64,000 nt of DNA from Halioglobus sp. (GCA_002699145.1 PABK01000033.1:41902-105901), one strand, 5' to 3'. Positions 35,960 through 50,972 are shown, counted from the first letter of the stretch. The notes: generated by a model from the letters alone, not told the origin. A program made the numbers and translations.

Positions 35960-37894
35960 TCAGCCGTCGCTCATCTGCAGTAATAGCGCGTTGAGCTTGC
36001 CGACGAAGGCCGCCGGATCCTCCAGTTGCCCACCCTCGGCCAGGGTGGCCTGGTCCAGCACGACGCTGGACAGGTCGGCGAAGCGCTCCTCGTCCTGTTC
36101 ACTATCGAGCATCCTGCACAGCGGGTGCTCGGGATTGATCTCCAGGATGGGCTTGCTCTCCGGCACCGCCTGCCCGGCGGCTTCCATGATGCGCCGCATC
36201 TGCGAGCCCATGTCGTGCTCGCCCACCACGAGGCAGGCGGCGGAGTCGGTGAGCCGGGCGGTGGCGCGGACCTCGCTGACACGGCTTTCCAGCGCCTTGC
36301 CCATGCGCTCGACCAGGGCCTCGGACTCCTTCTGCAGCTTCTCCTGCTCGGCTTTCTCCTCCTCGGAGTCGGTGGCCAGGTCCAGCGCGCCGCGGGCGAC
36401 ATCCTGGAAGGGCTTGCCATCGAACTCGCGCAGGTGGTTCATCAGCCAGTCGTCAACGCGGTCGCTCAGCAGCAGTACCTCAATGCCCTTCTTGCGGAAC
36501 ACCTCCAGGTGCGGACTGTGCCGTGCGGTATTGAAGTTCTCCGCCACGACGTAATAGATTTTCTCCTGGCCGTCCTGCATTCGTCCAACATAATCGGCCA
36601 GGGACTGGTCCTGCGCCTCCTTGTCAGTGTGGGTGGTGGCGAAGCGTAGCAGGCCGGCGATTTTCTCCTGGTTGGAGATATCCTCCGCGGGCCCCTCCTT
36701 GAGCACCGGGCCGAATTCGCGCCAGAACGTGGCGTACTGTTCCGGCTCTTTCTTCGCCATTTTGTCCAGCATATCCAGCACGCGCTTGGTCAGGGCGCCG
36801 CGCATGGAATCCACCGCCGGGTCCTGTTGCAGGATCTCCCGGGATACGTTCAGCGACAGGTCATTGGAGTCCACCACGCCCCTGACGAAGCGCAGGTACA
36901 GCGGCAGGAACTGCTCCGCGTCGTCCATGATGAAGGTCCGCTGCACATAGAGTTTCAGGCCGCGCGCCATGTCGCGGTTCCACAGATCGAAGGGTGCCCG
37001 GCCAGGAATATAGAGCAGGCTGGTGTATTCCAGTTTGCCCTCCACCTTGTTGTGGCTCCAGGTCAGCGGGTCGTCGAAATCGTGGGAGACGTGCTTGTAG
37101 AAGGCCTTGTACTCATCCTCGCTGACCTCGGAACGGCTGCGCGTCCACAGAGCCGTTGCATCATTGATCGCCTCGAACTCGGGTACGGCGGCGCTCTCTT
37201 CCGCGGCTGCTTCATCGCCGTCCTCTCCCGCGGCCGGCGGCGCCGGGGGTTTGGCCATCATCACCGGCACCGAGATGTGATCGGAGTACTTCTTGATGAC
37301 ACTGCGCACGCGCCAGTCGTCGGCGAACTCCTTGCAGTCGTCCTTGAGGTAGAGGGTGACGCTGGTGCCGCGCTGTTCTCGCGGCTTTGCCTCGACGGAA
37401 AACTCGGACTCGCCGTGGCTCTCCCACAACACGCCCTCGTCGGCCTCCTCACCGGCCTTGCGCGTGTGCACTTCCACGCGGTCGGCGACGATGAAAGACG
37501 AGTAGAAGCCGACGCCGAACTGGCCGATCAACTGCGAGTCTTTCTGCTGGTCGCCGGTGAGGCTCTCCAGGAAGGCCGCGGTGCCGGACTTGGCGATAGT
37601 GCCGAGATGCTCGACCACCTCGTCACGGTTCATGCCGATACCGTTGTCGCTGATACTGATGGTGCCGGCGTCCTTGTCCACGTCGACGCGGATCTCGAAG
37701 TCGCCCTGGCCCTCGAGCAGGCCATCGTCGGACAAGGCCGCGAAACGCAGCTTGTCGATAGCGTCGGACGCGTTGGAAATTAGCTCGCGCAGGAAAATTT
37801 CGCGGTTGCTGTACAGGGAGTGGATCATCAGGTGAAGCAATTGCTTCGCCTCGGTCTGGAAGCCGAGGGTCTCTTTCTTGATTTCAGCGGTCAT
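35960..37894 (-). CDS. htpG: Molecular chaperone HtpG (Hsp90)
   Basis: [38 protein letters not shown]. Confidence 0.98.
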   Translation of the reverse strand: MTAEIKKETLGFQTEAKQLLHLMIHSLYSNREIFLRELISNASDAIDKLRFAALSDDGLLEGQGDFEIRVDVDKDAGTISISDNGIGMNRDEVVEHLGTIAKSGTAAFLESLTGDQQKDSQLIGQFGVGFYSSFIVADRVEVHTRKAGEEADEGVLWESHGESEFSVEAKPREQRGTSVTLYLKDDCKEFADDWRVRSVIKKYSDHISVPVMMAKPPAPPAAGEDGDEAAAEESAAVPEFEAINDATALWTRSRSEVSEDEYKAFYKHVSHDFDDPLTWSHNKVEGKLEYTSLLYIPGRAPFDLWNRDMARGLKLYVQRTFIMDDAEQFLPLYLRFVRGVVDSNDLSLNVSREILQQDPAVDSMRGALTKRVLDMLDKMAKKEPEQYATFWREFGPVLKEGPAEDISNQEKIAGLLRFATTHTDKEAQDQSLADYVGRMQDGQEKIYYVVAENFNTARHSPHLEVFRKKGIEVLLLSDRVDDWLMNHLREFDGKPFQDVARGALDLATDSEEEKAEQEKLQKESEALVERMGKALESRVSEVRATARLTDSAACLVVGEHDMGSQMRRIMEAAGQAVPESKPILEINPEHPLCRMLDSEQDEERFADLSSVVLDQATLAEGGQLEDPAAFVGKLNALLLQMSDG

Positions 37895-38082
37895 GTGAGA
37901 ACCTTCCCGTAAGTTGTTGTTTATTAATTGCTTTTGGCAATGAATGGAGTAACGGGAGATATGGGGTCCGCGGACGGGAATTTCAAGGCCGGAAGCCAAA
38001 ACCCACGCGCCGACGCGTCGTTGCCAGCCCCGCTACCCGGCTGCAACCGTGCAACGGCGACCAGCCGCCAGGCCTCGCCCAG

Positions 38083-38109
38083 AAAAAAAAAGGCCCGCGA
38101 AAGCGGGCC
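38083..38109 (-). terminator. Rho-independent terminator after sucD
   Basis: Minus strand GGCCCGC-TTTC-GCGGGCC-TTTTTTTTT. Confidence 0.9.
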
Positions 38110-38131
38110 TGTCCTGCAGCACAGCGCGACG

Positions 38132-39003
<872 letters not shown>

Positions 39004-39004
<1 letters not shown>

Positions 39005-40173
39005 TACGCCGCGCCTCCCGCTGCTTTAACTGCCTGCTGGGCAGCGTCTGTGAGGCTGGTGGCCGCGATAATGTTGAGCCCGCTGTCAGCCAGTACTTTT
39101 TGTCCCAGTTCCGCGTTGTTGCCTTCCAGGCGCACCACCACGGGCACCTCCACGCCGATCTCCTCCACCGCGCCGATCACGCCTTCGGCGATCAGGTCAC
39201 AGCGCACGATGCCACCGAAAATATTGATCAGCACCGCTTTCACATTGTCATCGGAAAGGATGATCTTGAACGCCTCGGAAACGCGCTCCTTGGTTGCGCC
39301 GCCCCCCACGTCGAGGAAGTTGGCGGGGAAGCCGCCGTGCAGGGCGACGATATCCATGGTGCCCATGGCCAGGCCCGCGCCGTTGACCATACAGCCGATA
39401 TTGCCGTCCAGGGCGACGTAGTTCAGTTCCCACTGCGCCGCGTGCGCCTCGCGCTCGTCTTCCTGCGAGGGGTCGTGCATGTCCGCCAGGCCTTTCTGCC
39501 GGTACAGGGCGTTGCCGTCCACGCCAATTTTCGCATCCAGGCAGTGCAGGTTGCCCTGGTCGGTGATGACCAGCGGGTTGATTTCGATCAGCGCCAGGTC
39601 CTTTTCCATGAACATCTGCGCCAGGCCCATGAAGATTTTCACGAACTGCTTGATCTGATCGCCGGACAGCCCGAGCTTGAACGCCAGTTCACGGCCCTGG
39701 TAGGGCTGCGGCCCGACCAGCGGATCGATGGTAGCGCGCAGGATTTTCTCCGGGGTTTCCTCGGCCACCTTCTCGATCTCGACTCCACCCTCGGTGGAGG
39801 CCATGAACACGATGCGGCGCGAGGAGCGGTCCACCACGGCGCCCAGGTACAGTTCCTCGGCGATATCGGTGCAGGACTCCACCAGGATCTTGCTCACCGG
39901 CTGGCCGTTCTCGTCGGTCTGGTAGGTCACGAGATTCTTGCCCAGCCACTGCTCGGCAAACTCGCGAATCTCTTCCTTGGACTTGACCAGTTTTACGCCA
40001 CCGGCCTTGCCCCGGCCCCCGGCGTGCACCTGGGCCTTGACCACCCACATATCGCCGCCGATCTTGCTCGCAGCCTCTGCCGCTTCCTGGGGGTTGTCGA
40101 CGGCGAAACCCTTGGAGACCGGCAGGCCGTAGTCGGCAAACAGCTGCTTGCCCTGATACTCATGCAGATTCAT
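39004..40173 (-). CDS. sucC: ADP-forming succinyl-CoA ligase beta subunit
   Basis: [43 protein letters not shown]. Confidence 0.98.
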
Positions 40174-40292
40174 GTGTCATCCTGTTTCTGGTTACTGCTC
40201 TGGTTGATTCGGGCGCCGCAGCTGCGTTTGCGCTGCCCTGTGAAGCCCGCGAACGACGACGCCGCTTGTCGTCCCCCGCTCGCGGGCGCATT

Positions 40293-41744
<1,452 letters not shown>

Positions 41745-41806
41745 TCACACTTTGAATTAGCGGGGCCGGCTGCGCCGACCCCCTGGCCTGCCCGCGTCGC
41801 CCCGCG

Positions 41807-43054
41807 TTACAGCTGCAACAGTATCCGCGCCGGATCCTCGATCAGATCCTTGATCGCCACCAAAAACTGCACCGCGGTCTTGCCATCGATCAGCCTGTGG
41901 TCGTAGGACAGCGCCAGGAACATCATCGGCTGGATGACGACCTCGCCGTTCACCGCCATGGGCCGCTCCTGGATCTTGTGCATGCCGAGAATACCGGTCT
42001 GGGGCGGGTTGAGTATCGGTGTCGACAGCAGTGAGCCGAACACCCCGCCGTTGGTCACGGTAAAAGTGCCGCCGCTGATATCGTCGATGGTCAGCTTGTT
42101 GTCACGGGCGCGCTGGCCCAGGTCGGCAACCGCCGCCTCGACGTCCGCCAGGCTCATGAAATCCGCATCGCGCAGCACCGGCACAACCAGGCCGTTCTCC
42201 GTCGACACCGCGACGCCGATGTCCTGGTAGCCGTGATAGACGATATCGTTGCCGTCAATGGACGCGTTGACCGCGGGATAGCGCTTCAGCGCCTCGCAGG
42301 CGGCCTTGACGAAAAACCCCATGAAGCCGAGCCGGGTGCCGTTGTGGGTCTTCTCGAACTGGTCGCGGTACTTGCTGCGCAGCGCCATGACCGGCGCCAT
42401 GTTCACCTCGTTGAAGGTGGTGAGCATGGCCGTTTCCTGCGTTGCGTGCAGCAGGCGCTCGGCGATGCGCGCACGCATCCTGGTCATGGGCACACGCTTT
42501 TCCACGCGTTCGCTGGACGGCCCCGGAGGAGCGTCCCCGCTGGCAGGTGTGGACGCGGCGGGCGCCGGCGCGGGCTTTTTCTCCGCTTGCGACCCGGCCT
42601 CTTTCATGTAGCGCAGGATATCTTCCTTGGTGATACGCCCGTTTTTTCCGCTGCCGGTAATTTTCGACACGTCCAGCTTGTGCTCGTCGACCAGCTGGCG
42701 CGCGGCCGGCCCGAGTTGGGGCGTTGTATCGCCTGCATCCCCTGCATCCCCTGCATCGTCCTGCTGCGGCTCGCCCGACGCCGCTGCTGCGGGCGCAGGC
42801 TCGCCGGCGGCGACCGCACCCGGCTCCAGCGTGGCCAGGAGCTGCTCGCTGGCAATGGTCTCGCCCTGGGCCGCGTGGATGGCGCTGATCACCCCGTCCT
42901 CGGGAGCGACGACTTCCAGCACCACCTTGTCGGTCTCGATCTCGACGATCAGTTCATCGCGGTTGACGGACTCGCCTTCCCCCTTGTGCCAGGCCGCCAC
43001 CTCGCCGTCGGCCACGGATTCCGGAAACACGGGCGCCTTGATTTCAATAGCCAT
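41807..43054 (-). CDS. odhB: 2-oxoglutarate dehydrogenase E2 (dihydrolipoyl succinyltransferase)
   Basis: Lipoyl motif [11 protein letters not shown]; catalytic [13 protein letters not shown]. Confidence 0.97.
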   Translation of the reverse strand: MAIEIKAPVFPESVADGEVAAWHKGEGESVNRDELIVEIETDKVVLEVVAPEDGVISAIHAAQGETIASEQLLATLEPGAVAAGEPAPAAAASGEPQQDDAGDAGDAGDTTPQLGPAARQLVDEHKLDVSKITGSGKNGRITKEDILRYMKEAGSQAEKKPAPAPAASTPASGDAPPGPSSERVEKRVPMTRMRARIAERLLHATQETAMLTTFNEVNMAPVMALRSKYRDQFEKTHNGTRLGFMGFFVKAACEALKRYPAVNASIDGNDIVYHGYQDIGVAVSTENGLVVPVLRDADFMSLADVEAAVADLGQRARDNKLTIDDISGGTFTVTNGGVFGSLLSTPILNPPQTGILGMHKIQERPMAVNGEVVIQPMMFLALSYDHRLIDGKTAVQFLVAIKDLIEDPARILLQL

Positions 43055-43069
43055 ACTGTCCCTACTTCG

Positions 43070-45925
43070 CTAACGGCCCCAGGGCATTTCGCCCAGGGCC
43101 TCGTCGATAAATTTCTCCAGCTGCTCCAGGTGCAGCGCCATGTAGCCGGCCGCCGGCGCCGCCGAGGAGTCACGCCCCACGTAACGCAGGTAGACGTCGA
43201 CCTTGTGCCGGTGAATGACCCGCCGCATATGGTGCTGGCTGGCGTACCAGGCGCCCTGGTTCATGGGTTCTTCCTGGCACCAGACTGCGTCAACAATATT
43301 GGGGTACGCGGCGAGTATCGCCAGCAATTCCTCTTCCGGGAACGGGTAGAGCTGCTCCAGGCGGATGATGGCGATGTTGTCCAGTTCCCGTTCGCGGCGC
43401 GCGGCGCGCAGGTCGTAGTACACCTTGCCCGAGCACAGGATAACCCGCTCCACGGCCGCCGGGTCGAGATCGTCGGTCTCGTCCAGGACATTGTAGAAAC
43501 GTCCCTCGGCCAGTTCCTCGATCGTCGAGATGGCTTCCTTGTGACGCAACAGGCTCTTCGGCGACATCACCACCAGCGGTTTGCGCAGCGGCCTGATGGC
43601 CTGGCGGCGCAGCATGTGGAAGACCTGGGCGGGCGTGGTCGGCACGCACACCTGGATATTGTGCTCCGCGCACAGCTGCATGAAGCGTTCCAGGCGCGCC
43701 GACGAGTGCTCCGGCCCCTGGCCCTCGTACCCGTGGGGCAGCAGCATGGTCAGTCCGCACAGGCGCAGCCACTTGTGCTCCCCACTGGTGATGAACTGGT
43801 CGATCACCACCTGGGCGCCGTTGGCGAAGTCGCCGAACTGGGCTTCCCAGATGACCAGGCCCTGGGGACGGGTCGTGGCGTAGCCGTACTCGAAGGCCAG
43901 CACCGCCTCCTCGGACAGCAGCGAATCGTAAATGACGAAGGACGCCGGGTCGTCGCCCACGTGCTGCAGCGGAATCCACTGTTCGCCGGTCTTCTGGTTG
44001 TGCAGCACCGCGTGGCGGTGCGAGAAAGTGCCGCGGCCCACGTCCTGGCCGGTGATCCGCACGGGGTAGCCCGCCTGCAACAGGCTCGCGTAGGCGAGGT
44101 TTTCCGCGAAGCCCCAGTTCACCGCCATGGCCCCGGCGGCCATCTTGCGCCGGTCCTCAAGAATTTTCGCCACCTGCCGCTGCAGCGGGAAATTGTCCGG
44201 CGGCGTGTTGCTGTCCTGTCCCAGGGCCTGCAGGTCGTGCAGTTCCACGCTGGTGTCGCAGGCCATGTCCCACTGGTGGCCCAGGTAAGGCGACCAGTCC
44301 ACGAACAGGCTTTCGTTGGGCTTGCTGACCAGGCTGCTCACCAGCAGTTCGCCGCGATCCAGGGCATCGCGGTAGCCGTCCACCAGACTGCTGACGGCCT
44401 CCTCCGTGGTGACCCCCTGGGAGACCAGCCGCTCGGTGTACAGCTCGCGCGTGGTCGGGTGCTGGCGAATTTTTTCGTACATCAACGGCTGGGTAACCGA
44501 GGGCTCGTCCGCCTCGTTGTGGCCGCGGCGCCGGTAGCAGATGAGGTCGATGACCACGTCCTTGCGGAACTCGGTGCGATAGTCGATCGCCATCTGGGTG
44601 ACGAACAGCACTGCCTCGGGGTCGTCGGCGTTGACGTGGAAGATCGGCGCCTGGACCATCTTGGCGATGTCCGTGCAGTACTCCGTGGAACGGGCGTCGT
44701 CGCGGCGGTTGGTGGTAAAGCCCACCTGGTTGTTGATCACGATGTGCACCGTGCCGCCCGTCTTGTAGGCGCGGGTCTGGGACATCTGGAAGGTCTCCAT
44801 GACCACGCCCTGGCCGGCGAACGCCGCATCGCCGTGCACCACGATGGGCACCACGCGCTCCCCGGTCTGGTCGTTGCGGCGCTCCTGCCGCGCGCGCACC
44901 GAGCCCTCCACGACGGGGGCGACGATTTCCAGGTGCGAGGGGTTGAACGCCAGCGCCAGGTGCACCTCGCCGCCGGGGGTCATGACATTGGAGGAGAAAC
45001 CCTGGTGATACTTCACGTCACCGGAGCTGGAGTACTCCGCACGACCCTCGAATTCGGCGAACAGCTCCTCGGGATTCTTGCCCAGGATGTTGATGAGCAC
45101 ATTGAGCCGCCCGCGGTGCGCCATGCCGATGACGATTTCCTGCGCCCCGTAGCCCCCGCAGCGCTGCACCATCTCCGACAGCATGGGGATCAGGCTCTCG
45201 CCGCCCTCGAGACCAAAACGCTTGGTGCCCGGGTACTTGCTGCCCAGTGATTTCTCCAGGCCCTCGGCCTTGATCAGGCGGCGCAACAACTGCATGCGGA
45301 TCTCGCGCCCGAAGTCCGGCGCCGAACGCACCGACTCCATGCGCTGCATGATCCAGTGCCGCTGCGAGGTGTCGGTGATGTGCATGAACTCGGCGCCGAT
45401 GGTGCCGCAGTAGGTCTTCTCCAACGCCTCGTGAATCTCGCCCAGCGTGGCGTCGGCCTTGCCGATGTGCAGGCTGCCGGTCTGGAATACCGTGTCGAAG
45501 TCCGCCGGTGACAGCTGGTGGAAGCCCAGTTCCAGATCCGGCACCTCCTCCCGCTCGGCCAGGCGCAACGGGTCGAGGTCGGCTTTCTGGTGGCCGCGCT
45601 GGCGGTAGGCCGAAATCAGCTGCACCACGCGCACCTGCTTGCGCTCGTACTCGGTCGCCTGGGAGTCGTGCTGCACCGTCGCCTCGGTGCGCACGCGCAT
45701 CTTGCTGATCTGCGCGAAGCGCTCGCGGATCACCGAGTGCGGCACATCCTCGATCTGCAGGATGTCCGACTCGACCATCGGCAGCTTGTCAAAGTACTCG
45801 CGCCACTGTTCCGGCACACCGTTGGGGTCTTTCAGGTAGGATTCGTAGAGGTCTTCCACGTAGGTGGCGTTGCCCCCGGCAATGTGGGAACTCTGCCACA
45901 ACGCTTCCATGGAATTTTCTGGCAT
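43070..45925 (-). CDS. sucA: 2-oxoglutarate dehydrogenase E1
   Basis: GMAHRGRLNVL, HGDAAFAGQGVV, CYRRRGHNEADEPS. Start set at MPENSMEALWQSSH. Confidence 0.97.
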   Translation of the reverse strand: MPENSMEALWQSSHIAGGNATYVEDLYESYLKDPNGVPEQWREYFDKLPMVESDILQIEDVPHSVIRERFAQISKMRVRTEATVQHDSQATEYERKQVRVVQLISAYRQRGHQKADLDPLRLAEREEVPDLELGFHQLSPADFDTVFQTGSLHIGKADATLGEIHEALEKTYCGTIGAEFMHITDTSQRHWIMQRMESVRSAPDFGREIRMQLLRRLIKAEGLEKSLGSKYPGTKRFGLEGGESLIPMLSEMVQRCGGYGAQEIVIGMAHRGRLNVLINILGKNPEELFAEFEGRAEYSSSGDVKYHQGFSSNVMTPGGEVHLALAFNPSHLEIVAPVVEGSVRARQERRNDQTGERVVPIVVHGDAAFAGQGVVMETFQMSQTRAYKTGGTVHIVINNQVGFTTNRRDDARSTEYCTDIAKMVQAPIFHVNADDPEAVLFVTQMAIDYRTEFRKDVVIDLICYRRRGHNEADEPSVTQPLMYEKIRQHPTTRELYTERLVSQGVTTEEAVSSLVDGYRDALDRGELLVSSLVSKPNESLFVDWSPYLGHQWDMACDTSVELHDLQALGQDSNTPPDNFPLQRQVAKILEDRRKMAAGAMAVNWGFAENLAYASLLQAGYPVRITGQDVGRGTFSHRHAVLHNQKTGEQWIPLQHVGDDPASFVIYDSLLSEEAVLAFEYGYATTRPQGLVIWEAQFGDFANGAQVVIDQFITSGEHKWLRLCGLTMLLPHGYEGQGPEHSSARLERFMQLCAEHNIQVCVPTTPAQVFHMLRRQAIRPLRKPLVVMSPKSLLRHKEAISTIEELAEGRFYNVLDETDDLDPAAVERVILCSGKVYYDLRAARRERELDNIAIIRLEQLYPFPEEELLAILAAYPNIVDAVWCQEEPMNQGAWYASQHHMRRVIHRHKVDVYLRYVGRDSSAAPAAGYMALHLEQLEKFIDEALGEMPWGR

Positions 45926-46086
45926 GGTGTCCCCTCGGGGCACTGGACGGACCTTCGCTCGCCTGCGAGCGCTCAGGGTAGCAACGGTATGTGACGCCTG
46001 CCTGACACGGACAGCGGGCCGCGTCACGAAGACCGAAAACTACATTAAAACTATGAAATACAATACGTTACTGAATATACCTAATG

Positions 46087-46791
46087 TTACGTGGCACGTG
46101 CCAGCAGCATGTTGCGAATGTGCCCGATAGCGCGCGTCGGGTTCAATCCCTTGGGACATACATTGACACAATTCTGGATGCCATGACAGCGGAAGACGCT
46201 GAACGGGTCATCCAGCTTCGACAGCCGCGCATCGGTAGCCGTATCGCGTGAGTCGGCCAGGAAGCGGTAGGCCTGCAACAGGCCGGCCGGGCCGATGAAG
46301 CGGTCGGGGTTCCACCAGAAGGAGGGGCAGGAAGTGGAACAGCAGGCGCACAGGATGCACTCGTACAGGCCGTCGAGCCTGGCGCGATCCTCGGGGGACT
46401 GCAGGCGCTCGATGGCCGGCGCGGGCGTGTCGTTCTGCAGGTACGGCTCGATTTTCTCGTACTGCGCGTAGAACAGGCTCATGTCGACCACCAGGTCGCG
46501 GATGACCGGCAGTCCCGGCAGGGGCCGCAACACCAGCTTGTTGTCACTGACACGCTCGGACAGGGGCGTGATGCAGGCGAGGCCGTTGACCCCGTTCATG
46601 TTTACGCCGTCGGAGCCACACACGCCCTCACGGCAGGAGCGGCGGTAGGAGAAGGTTGCGTCCTGCGCCTTGATCATCTCCATCACGTCGAGCACCATCA
46701 GGTCCTTGCCGCCGGTGTCGACCTGGACCTCCTGCATGTACGGTTCAGAATCCGTCTCGGGGTTGTAGCGGTAGATACTTACTTGCAACAT
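46087..46791 (-). CDS. sdhB: Succinate dehydrogenase iron-sulfur subunit
   Basis: SCREGVCGSDGVNMNG; CILCACCSTSCPSFWWN; CVNVCPKGLNP. Confidence 0.98.
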   Translation of the reverse strand: MLQVSIYRYNPETDSEPYMQEVQVDTGGKDLMVLDVMEMIKAQDATFSYRRSCREGVCGSDGVNMNGVNGLACITPLSERVSDNKLVLRPLPGLPVIRDLVVDMSLFYAQYEKIEPYLQNDTPAPAIERLQSPEDRARLDGLYECILCACCSTSCPSFWWNPDRFIGPAGLLQAYRFLADSRDTATDARLSKLDDPFSVFRCHGIQNCVNVCPKGLNPTRAIGHIRNMLLARAT

Positions 46792-46803
46792 GTGTCTGGC
46801 CCC

Positions 46804-48576
46804 TTAATAAGTGCGCACTTTAGGCTGGAACGTGTCCACCGTGGTCGGCTCGAAGTTCACATCGCGCTTGCCCACACGCTTGTCGAGCGGAAAATAGACG
46901 GAGTGGCACAGCCAGTTTTCGTCGTCACGCTCCTCGTAGTCCTCCCGCGCATGGGCGCCGCGGCTCTCCTTGCGCTCCTCCGCCGTGATGGCGGTAGCCT
47001 CGGCGACTTCGAGCAGGTTCTGCAGTTCCAGCGCCTCGATACGCGCGGTGTTGAACGCCATGCTCTTGTCGGTCAGGTGCACACCCTTGATGCGCTCGCG
47101 CAGGTCGGCCAGCTTGGTGATGCCCTCCTGCATGAACTCGCCCTTGCGGAATACGCCGAAGTGGTTCTGCATCACGTTTTGCAGTTCCTTGCGCAGCTCC
47201 GCGGTACTCTCGCCCCCGGTGGACTCGTTGAGACGCGTGAGCGTCGCGCTGGCCTGCTCCACATCGGATTCCGACGCGTCGCGCATGTCGATACCCTCGC
47301 GCAGGGCGCGTTCGATGAACAGCCCGGAGGCGCGGCCGAACACCACCAGGTCCAGCAGCGAGTTGCCGCCGAGCCGGTTGGCGCCGTGCACCGAGACGCA
47401 GGCCACCTCGCCGCAGGCGTAGAGGCCGGGAATAATCTGGTCGACGCCGTTTTCGTCCTGGGTCAGCGCCTGGCCGTGTACGTTGGTCGGGATACCTCCC
47501 ATCATGTAGTGGCAGGTGGGCACCACCGGGATGGGCTCCTTGACCGGGTCGGCGTGAGCGAAGGTGCGCGACAGTTCGCAGATGCCCGGCAGGCGGCTCT
47601 CCAGCACTTCCTCACCCAGGTGGTCCAGTTTCAGGTACACGTGGTCGCCTTCCGGCCCGCAGCCGCGGCCCTCGAGTATTTCCAGCACCATCGAGCGCGC
47701 CACGACATCGCGGCCGGCCAGATCCTTCGCGTTGGGCGCATAGCGCTCCATGAAGCGCTCGCCGTCCTTGTTGATCAGGTAACCGCCCTCGCCGCGACAA
47801 CCCTCGGTGACCAGAGTGCCCGCACCGTGAATGCCGGTGGGATGGAACTGCCACATCTCGATATCCTGCACCGGGAAGCCCGCACGCAGCGCCATGCCCA
47901 CGCCGTCACCCGTGTTGATGTGGGCGTTGGTGGTGGAGGCGTAGATGCGACCGGCGCCGCCGGTGGCGAACACGGTGGCCCTGGATTTGACGTACACCGT
48001 CTCGCCGGTCTCGATACAGATGGCGATGACGCCGACCACGGCGCCGTCCTGGTTCTTCACCAGGTCCACGGCGAACCACTCGTTGAAGAATACCGTGTTG
48101 TTCTTCATGTTGCCCTGGTACAGGGTGTGCAGCAGCGCGTGCCCGGTGCGGTCCGCCGCGGCGCAGGTGCGCGCCGCCTGGCCGCCCTCGCCGTAATTTT
48201 TCGACTGTCCGCCGAAGGGCCGCTGGTAGATGCGGCCCTCCTCGGTGCGCGAGAACGGCAGCCCCATGTGTTCGAGTTCGAACACCGCCTCGGGGCCTAC
48301 GGAACACATATATTCGATAGCGTCCTGGTCACCGATATAGTCGGAACCCTTGACCGTGTCGTACATGTGCCAGCGCCAGTCGTCCTGGGGGTCCGCCGAG
48401 GCGATGGCGCAGGTGATGCCGCCCTGGGCCGATACCGTGTGCGAGCGGGTGGGAAATACCTTGGAAATGACCGCAGTCTTGTAGCCGGATTGGGCCAGTT
48501 GCAGTGCGGCGCGCATGCCCGCGCCACCACCGCCGACGATAACGCCGTCAAATGAAAGAGTTCGAAGAGCCGCCAT
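46804..48576 (-). CDS. sdhA: Succinate dehydrogenase flavoprotein subunit
   Basis: [42 protein letters not shown]. Confidence 0.98.
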   Translation of the reverse strand: MAALRTLSFDGVIVGGGGAGMRAALQLAQSGYKTAVISKVFPTRSHTVSAQGGITCAIASADPQDDWRWHMYDTVKGSDYIGDQDAIEYMCSVGPEAVFELEHMGLPFSRTEEGRIYQRPFGGQSKNYGEGGQAARTCAAADRTGHALLHTLYQGNMKNNTVFFNEWFAVDLVKNQDGAVVGVIAICIETGETVYVKSRATVFATGGAGRIYASTTNAHINTGDGVGMALRAGFPVQDIEMWQFHPTGIHGAGTLVTEGCRGEGGYLINKDGERFMERYAPNAKDLAGRDVVARSMVLEILEGRGCGPEGDHVYLKLDHLGEEVLESRLPGICELSRTFAHADPVKEPIPVVPTCHYMMGGIPTNVHGQALTQDENGVDQIIPGLYACGEVACVSVHGANRLGGNSLLDLVVFGRASGLFIERALREGIDMRDASESDVEQASATLTRLNESTGGESTAELRKELQNVMQNHFGVFRKGEFMQEGITKLADLRERIKGVHLTDKSMAFNTARIEALELQNLLEVAEATAITAEERKESRGAHAREDYEERDDENWLCHSVYFPLDKRVGKRDVNFEPTTVDTFQPKVRTY

Positions 48577-48582
48577 GTGATA

Positions 48583-48948
48583 TTAACCCCAGAGGATCTG
48601 GATGCCCCAGATCACGTAAACAAAAACAACCAGGCTGCAAGCGATCTGGAAAGCCAGGCGCAACACGTTGCCCACAGGCCCCATGAGGCGCTGGGTGAGA
48701 TAGTCGGTGCCTACCGACCACATGCCGATCCAGGCATGCGCCGCCAGGGAGAGAATGGCCAGCAGCGTGAAAATTTTCATGGCGGTGTGTTCGAACATCG
48801 CCTTCCAGCTAGCGTAGTCGACCCCGCCCAGCAGGCTGGCGCCCACGCACAGGAACCAGGCCAGCAGGATGACGCCGCTGACACGCTGCACCAGCCAGTC
48901 GGACAGGCCTGAACGGCCAAAACTCGTAACTGCAGTTACCATATCCAC
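48583..48948 (-). CDS. sdhD: Succinate dehydrogenase membrane anchor
   Basis: SdhD-like three-TM protein in sdhCDAB context. Confidence 0.9.
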   Translation of the reverse strand: MDMVTAVTSFGRSGLSDWLVQRVSGVILLAWFLCVGASLLGGVDYASWKAMFEHTAMKIFTLLAILSLAAHAWIGMWSVGTDYLTQRLMGPVGNVLRLAFQIACSLVVFVYVIWGIQILWG

Positions 48949-49310
48949 ACCCCCGCCAGCAGCACCAGCACCACGGTGAGGCCGATGACCAGTTTCGAGC
49001 CGCGCACACCGCCCTCCATACTCTCACCAATACCGAAATCCATGATCAGGTGCTTGATGCCCGCCAGGGAGTGGTAGATGAGCGCCGCCAGTACACCCCA
49101 GGTTACCAGCTTGGCCAGCGGACTGGAGAGCACGCTCTCCACCTGGTCGAAGCCTTCCGGCCCGCTCAGGCTGGTGTCCAGGGCCCACATGAAGATGAGC
49201 ATGCCGACAAACAGCACCACGCCGGTGGCGCGATGGGTAATGGACGTCCACGCGGTAATCGGGAGCCGCATGGTACCGATGTCCAGATTGACAGGACGAT
49301 TGTCTTTCAC
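48936..49310 (-). CDS. sdhC: Succinate dehydrogenase cytochrome b556 subunit
   Basis: RPVNLDIGTMRLPITAWTSITHRATGVVLF; YHSLAGIKHLIMDFG. GTG start at 49310 proposed. Confidence 0.93.
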   Translation of the reverse strand: MKDNRPVNLDIGTMRLPITAWTSITHRATGVVLFVGMLIFMWALDTSLSGPEGFDQVESVLSSPLAKLVTWGVLAALIYHSLAGIKHLIMDFGIGESMEGGVRGSKLVIGLTVVLVLLAGVWIW

Positions 49311-49598
49311 AGTATGGGTACCACCGTAGTGAATAATAGTGATCCGCCCACCAGGGGCGGTTGATCGGTCGTCGCAGCGCGGCCCGGCCGCCCGGCAATC
49401 GCCAGCAAAATCGCGCGGAATTATAGGCACTTACCACGATAATTACAATCGGGTAACACGCCATGGCCTGCACCGACAAGGTGCGGCGAACGCTATGGCA
49501 GGGCTTTGCAGGGCCACGCTAAGCGCCCGTTTCAATTGACAAAAATCTCCGAAACTTTATAGTGAAACCCCCATTAGAAGTGCTACCCAGGACACCCC

Positions 49599-50888
49599 AT
49601 GAGCGACACCAAGGCCACCCTGACCATTGACGGGCGCGAAGGCGCCATTGAACTGCCAATCTACTCCGGCAGCCTGGGGCCGGACGTCGTCGATGTCGGC
49701 GGTCTCACCGGCCAGGGCATGTTTACCTACGACCCGGGCTTTGTCTCCACCGCCGCCTGCGAATCCCAGATCACCTATATCGACGGCGGCAAGGGCATCC
49801 TGCTGCACCGGGGTTATCCCATCGACCAGCTCGCCGAACAGTCGGATTACCTGGAGACCTGTTACCTGCTCCTGTACGGCGAGCTGCCCAACGCTGCCGA
49901 GAAGGAACGCTTTGTCGGCACCGTACACCGGCACACCATGGTCAACGAACAGATTCGCACCTTCTACAACGGCTTCCGCCGCGACGCCCATCCCATGGCG
50001 ATCATGTGTGGTGTGGTCGGCGCGCTGTCGGCCTTCTACCACGATTCCCTGGATATCTCCGATGAACAGCACCGTCAGGTCGCCGCGTTCCGCCTGATCG
50101 CCAAGATGCCGACCCTGGCCGCCATGAGTTACAAGTTCTCCATCGGTGCGCCTTTCATGTACCCGGACAACAGCCTGAACTACGCAGAAAATTTCCTGCA
50201 CATGATGTTCGGGAATCCCTGTGAACCGAGCCAGGTGAGCCCCGTGCTGGCGCGCGCCATGGACCGCATTTTCCTGTTGCACGCGGATCACGAGCAGAAC
50301 GCCTCCACCTCTACCGTGCGCCTGGCCGGCTCCTCCGGCGCCAACCCGTTCGCCTGTATTGCCGCCGGCATTGCCGCCCTGTGGGGCCCTTCCCACGGCG
50401 GCGCCAACGAGGCCGTACTGGAAATGCTCGAGGAAATCGGCGACGTATCGCGCATTGACGAGTTCGTGGCCAGGGCCAAGGACAAGGACGACCCCTTCCG
50501 CCTGATGGGCTTCGGTCACCGCGTGTACAAAAATTTCGACCCGCGCGCCAAGGTCATGAAGCAGGCTGCCGACGAGGTGCTGGAGGAACTGGGCATAGAC
50601 AGCGATCCGCTGCTGGAGATCGCCAAGCGCCTGGAAGAAATCGCGCTGTCCGACGAGTACTTCATCGAGAAAAAACTCTATCCCAACGTGGATTTCTACT
50701 CCGGCATCATCCTCAAGGCGATCGGCATACCCACCAGTATGTTCACCGTAATTTTCGCCGTTGGCCGCACCGTCGGATGGATCGCACACTGGAACGAGAT
50801 GATCAGCGGCAGTTACCGCATCGGGCGTCCGCGCCAGCTTTACACCGGCTACGCCCAGCGCGACTTCGTGCCGCTGGACAAGCGCTGA
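49599..50888 (+). CDS. gltA: Citrate synthase
   Basis: [48 protein letters not shown]. Confidence 0.98.
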   Translation: MSDTKATLTIDGREGAIELPIYSGSLGPDVVDVGGLTGQGMFTYDPGFVSTAACESQITYIDGGKGILLHRGYPIDQLAEQSDYLETCYLLLYGELPNAAEKERFVGTVHRHTMVNEQIRTFYNGFRRDAHPMAIMCGVVGALSAFYHDSLDISDEQHRQVAAFRLIAKMPTLAAMSYKFSIGAPFMYPDNSLNYAENFLHMMFGNPCEPSQVSPVLARAMDRIFLLHADHEQNASTSTVRLAGSSGANPFACIAAGIAALWGPSHGGANEAVLEMLEEIGDVSRIDEFVARAKDKDDPFRLMGFGHRVYKNFDPRAKVMKQAADEVLEELGIDSDPLLEIAKRLEEIALSDEYFIEKKLYPNVDFYSGIILKAIGIPTSMFTVIFAVGRTVGWIAHWNEMISGSYRIGRPRQLYTGYAQRDFVPLDKR

Positions 50889-50912
50889 TAACAGCAGACC
50901 GATAACCCGAAA

Positions 50913-50934
50913 GGCCGCCACGCGGCCTTTTTTG
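50913..50934 (+). terminator. Rho-independent terminator after gltA
   Basis: GGCCGC-CAC-GCGGCC-TTTTTT. Confidence 0.9.
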
Positions 50935-50972
50935 CTCCTTACCGGGAGCCCAGCAAATGGAAAACCACCAGC

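Noticed and set aside
42233-45250. 1005-aa plus-strand ORF
   Set aside because: Antisense to sucA/odhB, low-complexity His/Gly/Arg composition typical of high-GC shadow frames.
46783-48555. 590-aa plus-strand ORF opposite sdhA
   Set aside because: Composition of a shadow frame; sdhA is unambiguous on the other strand.
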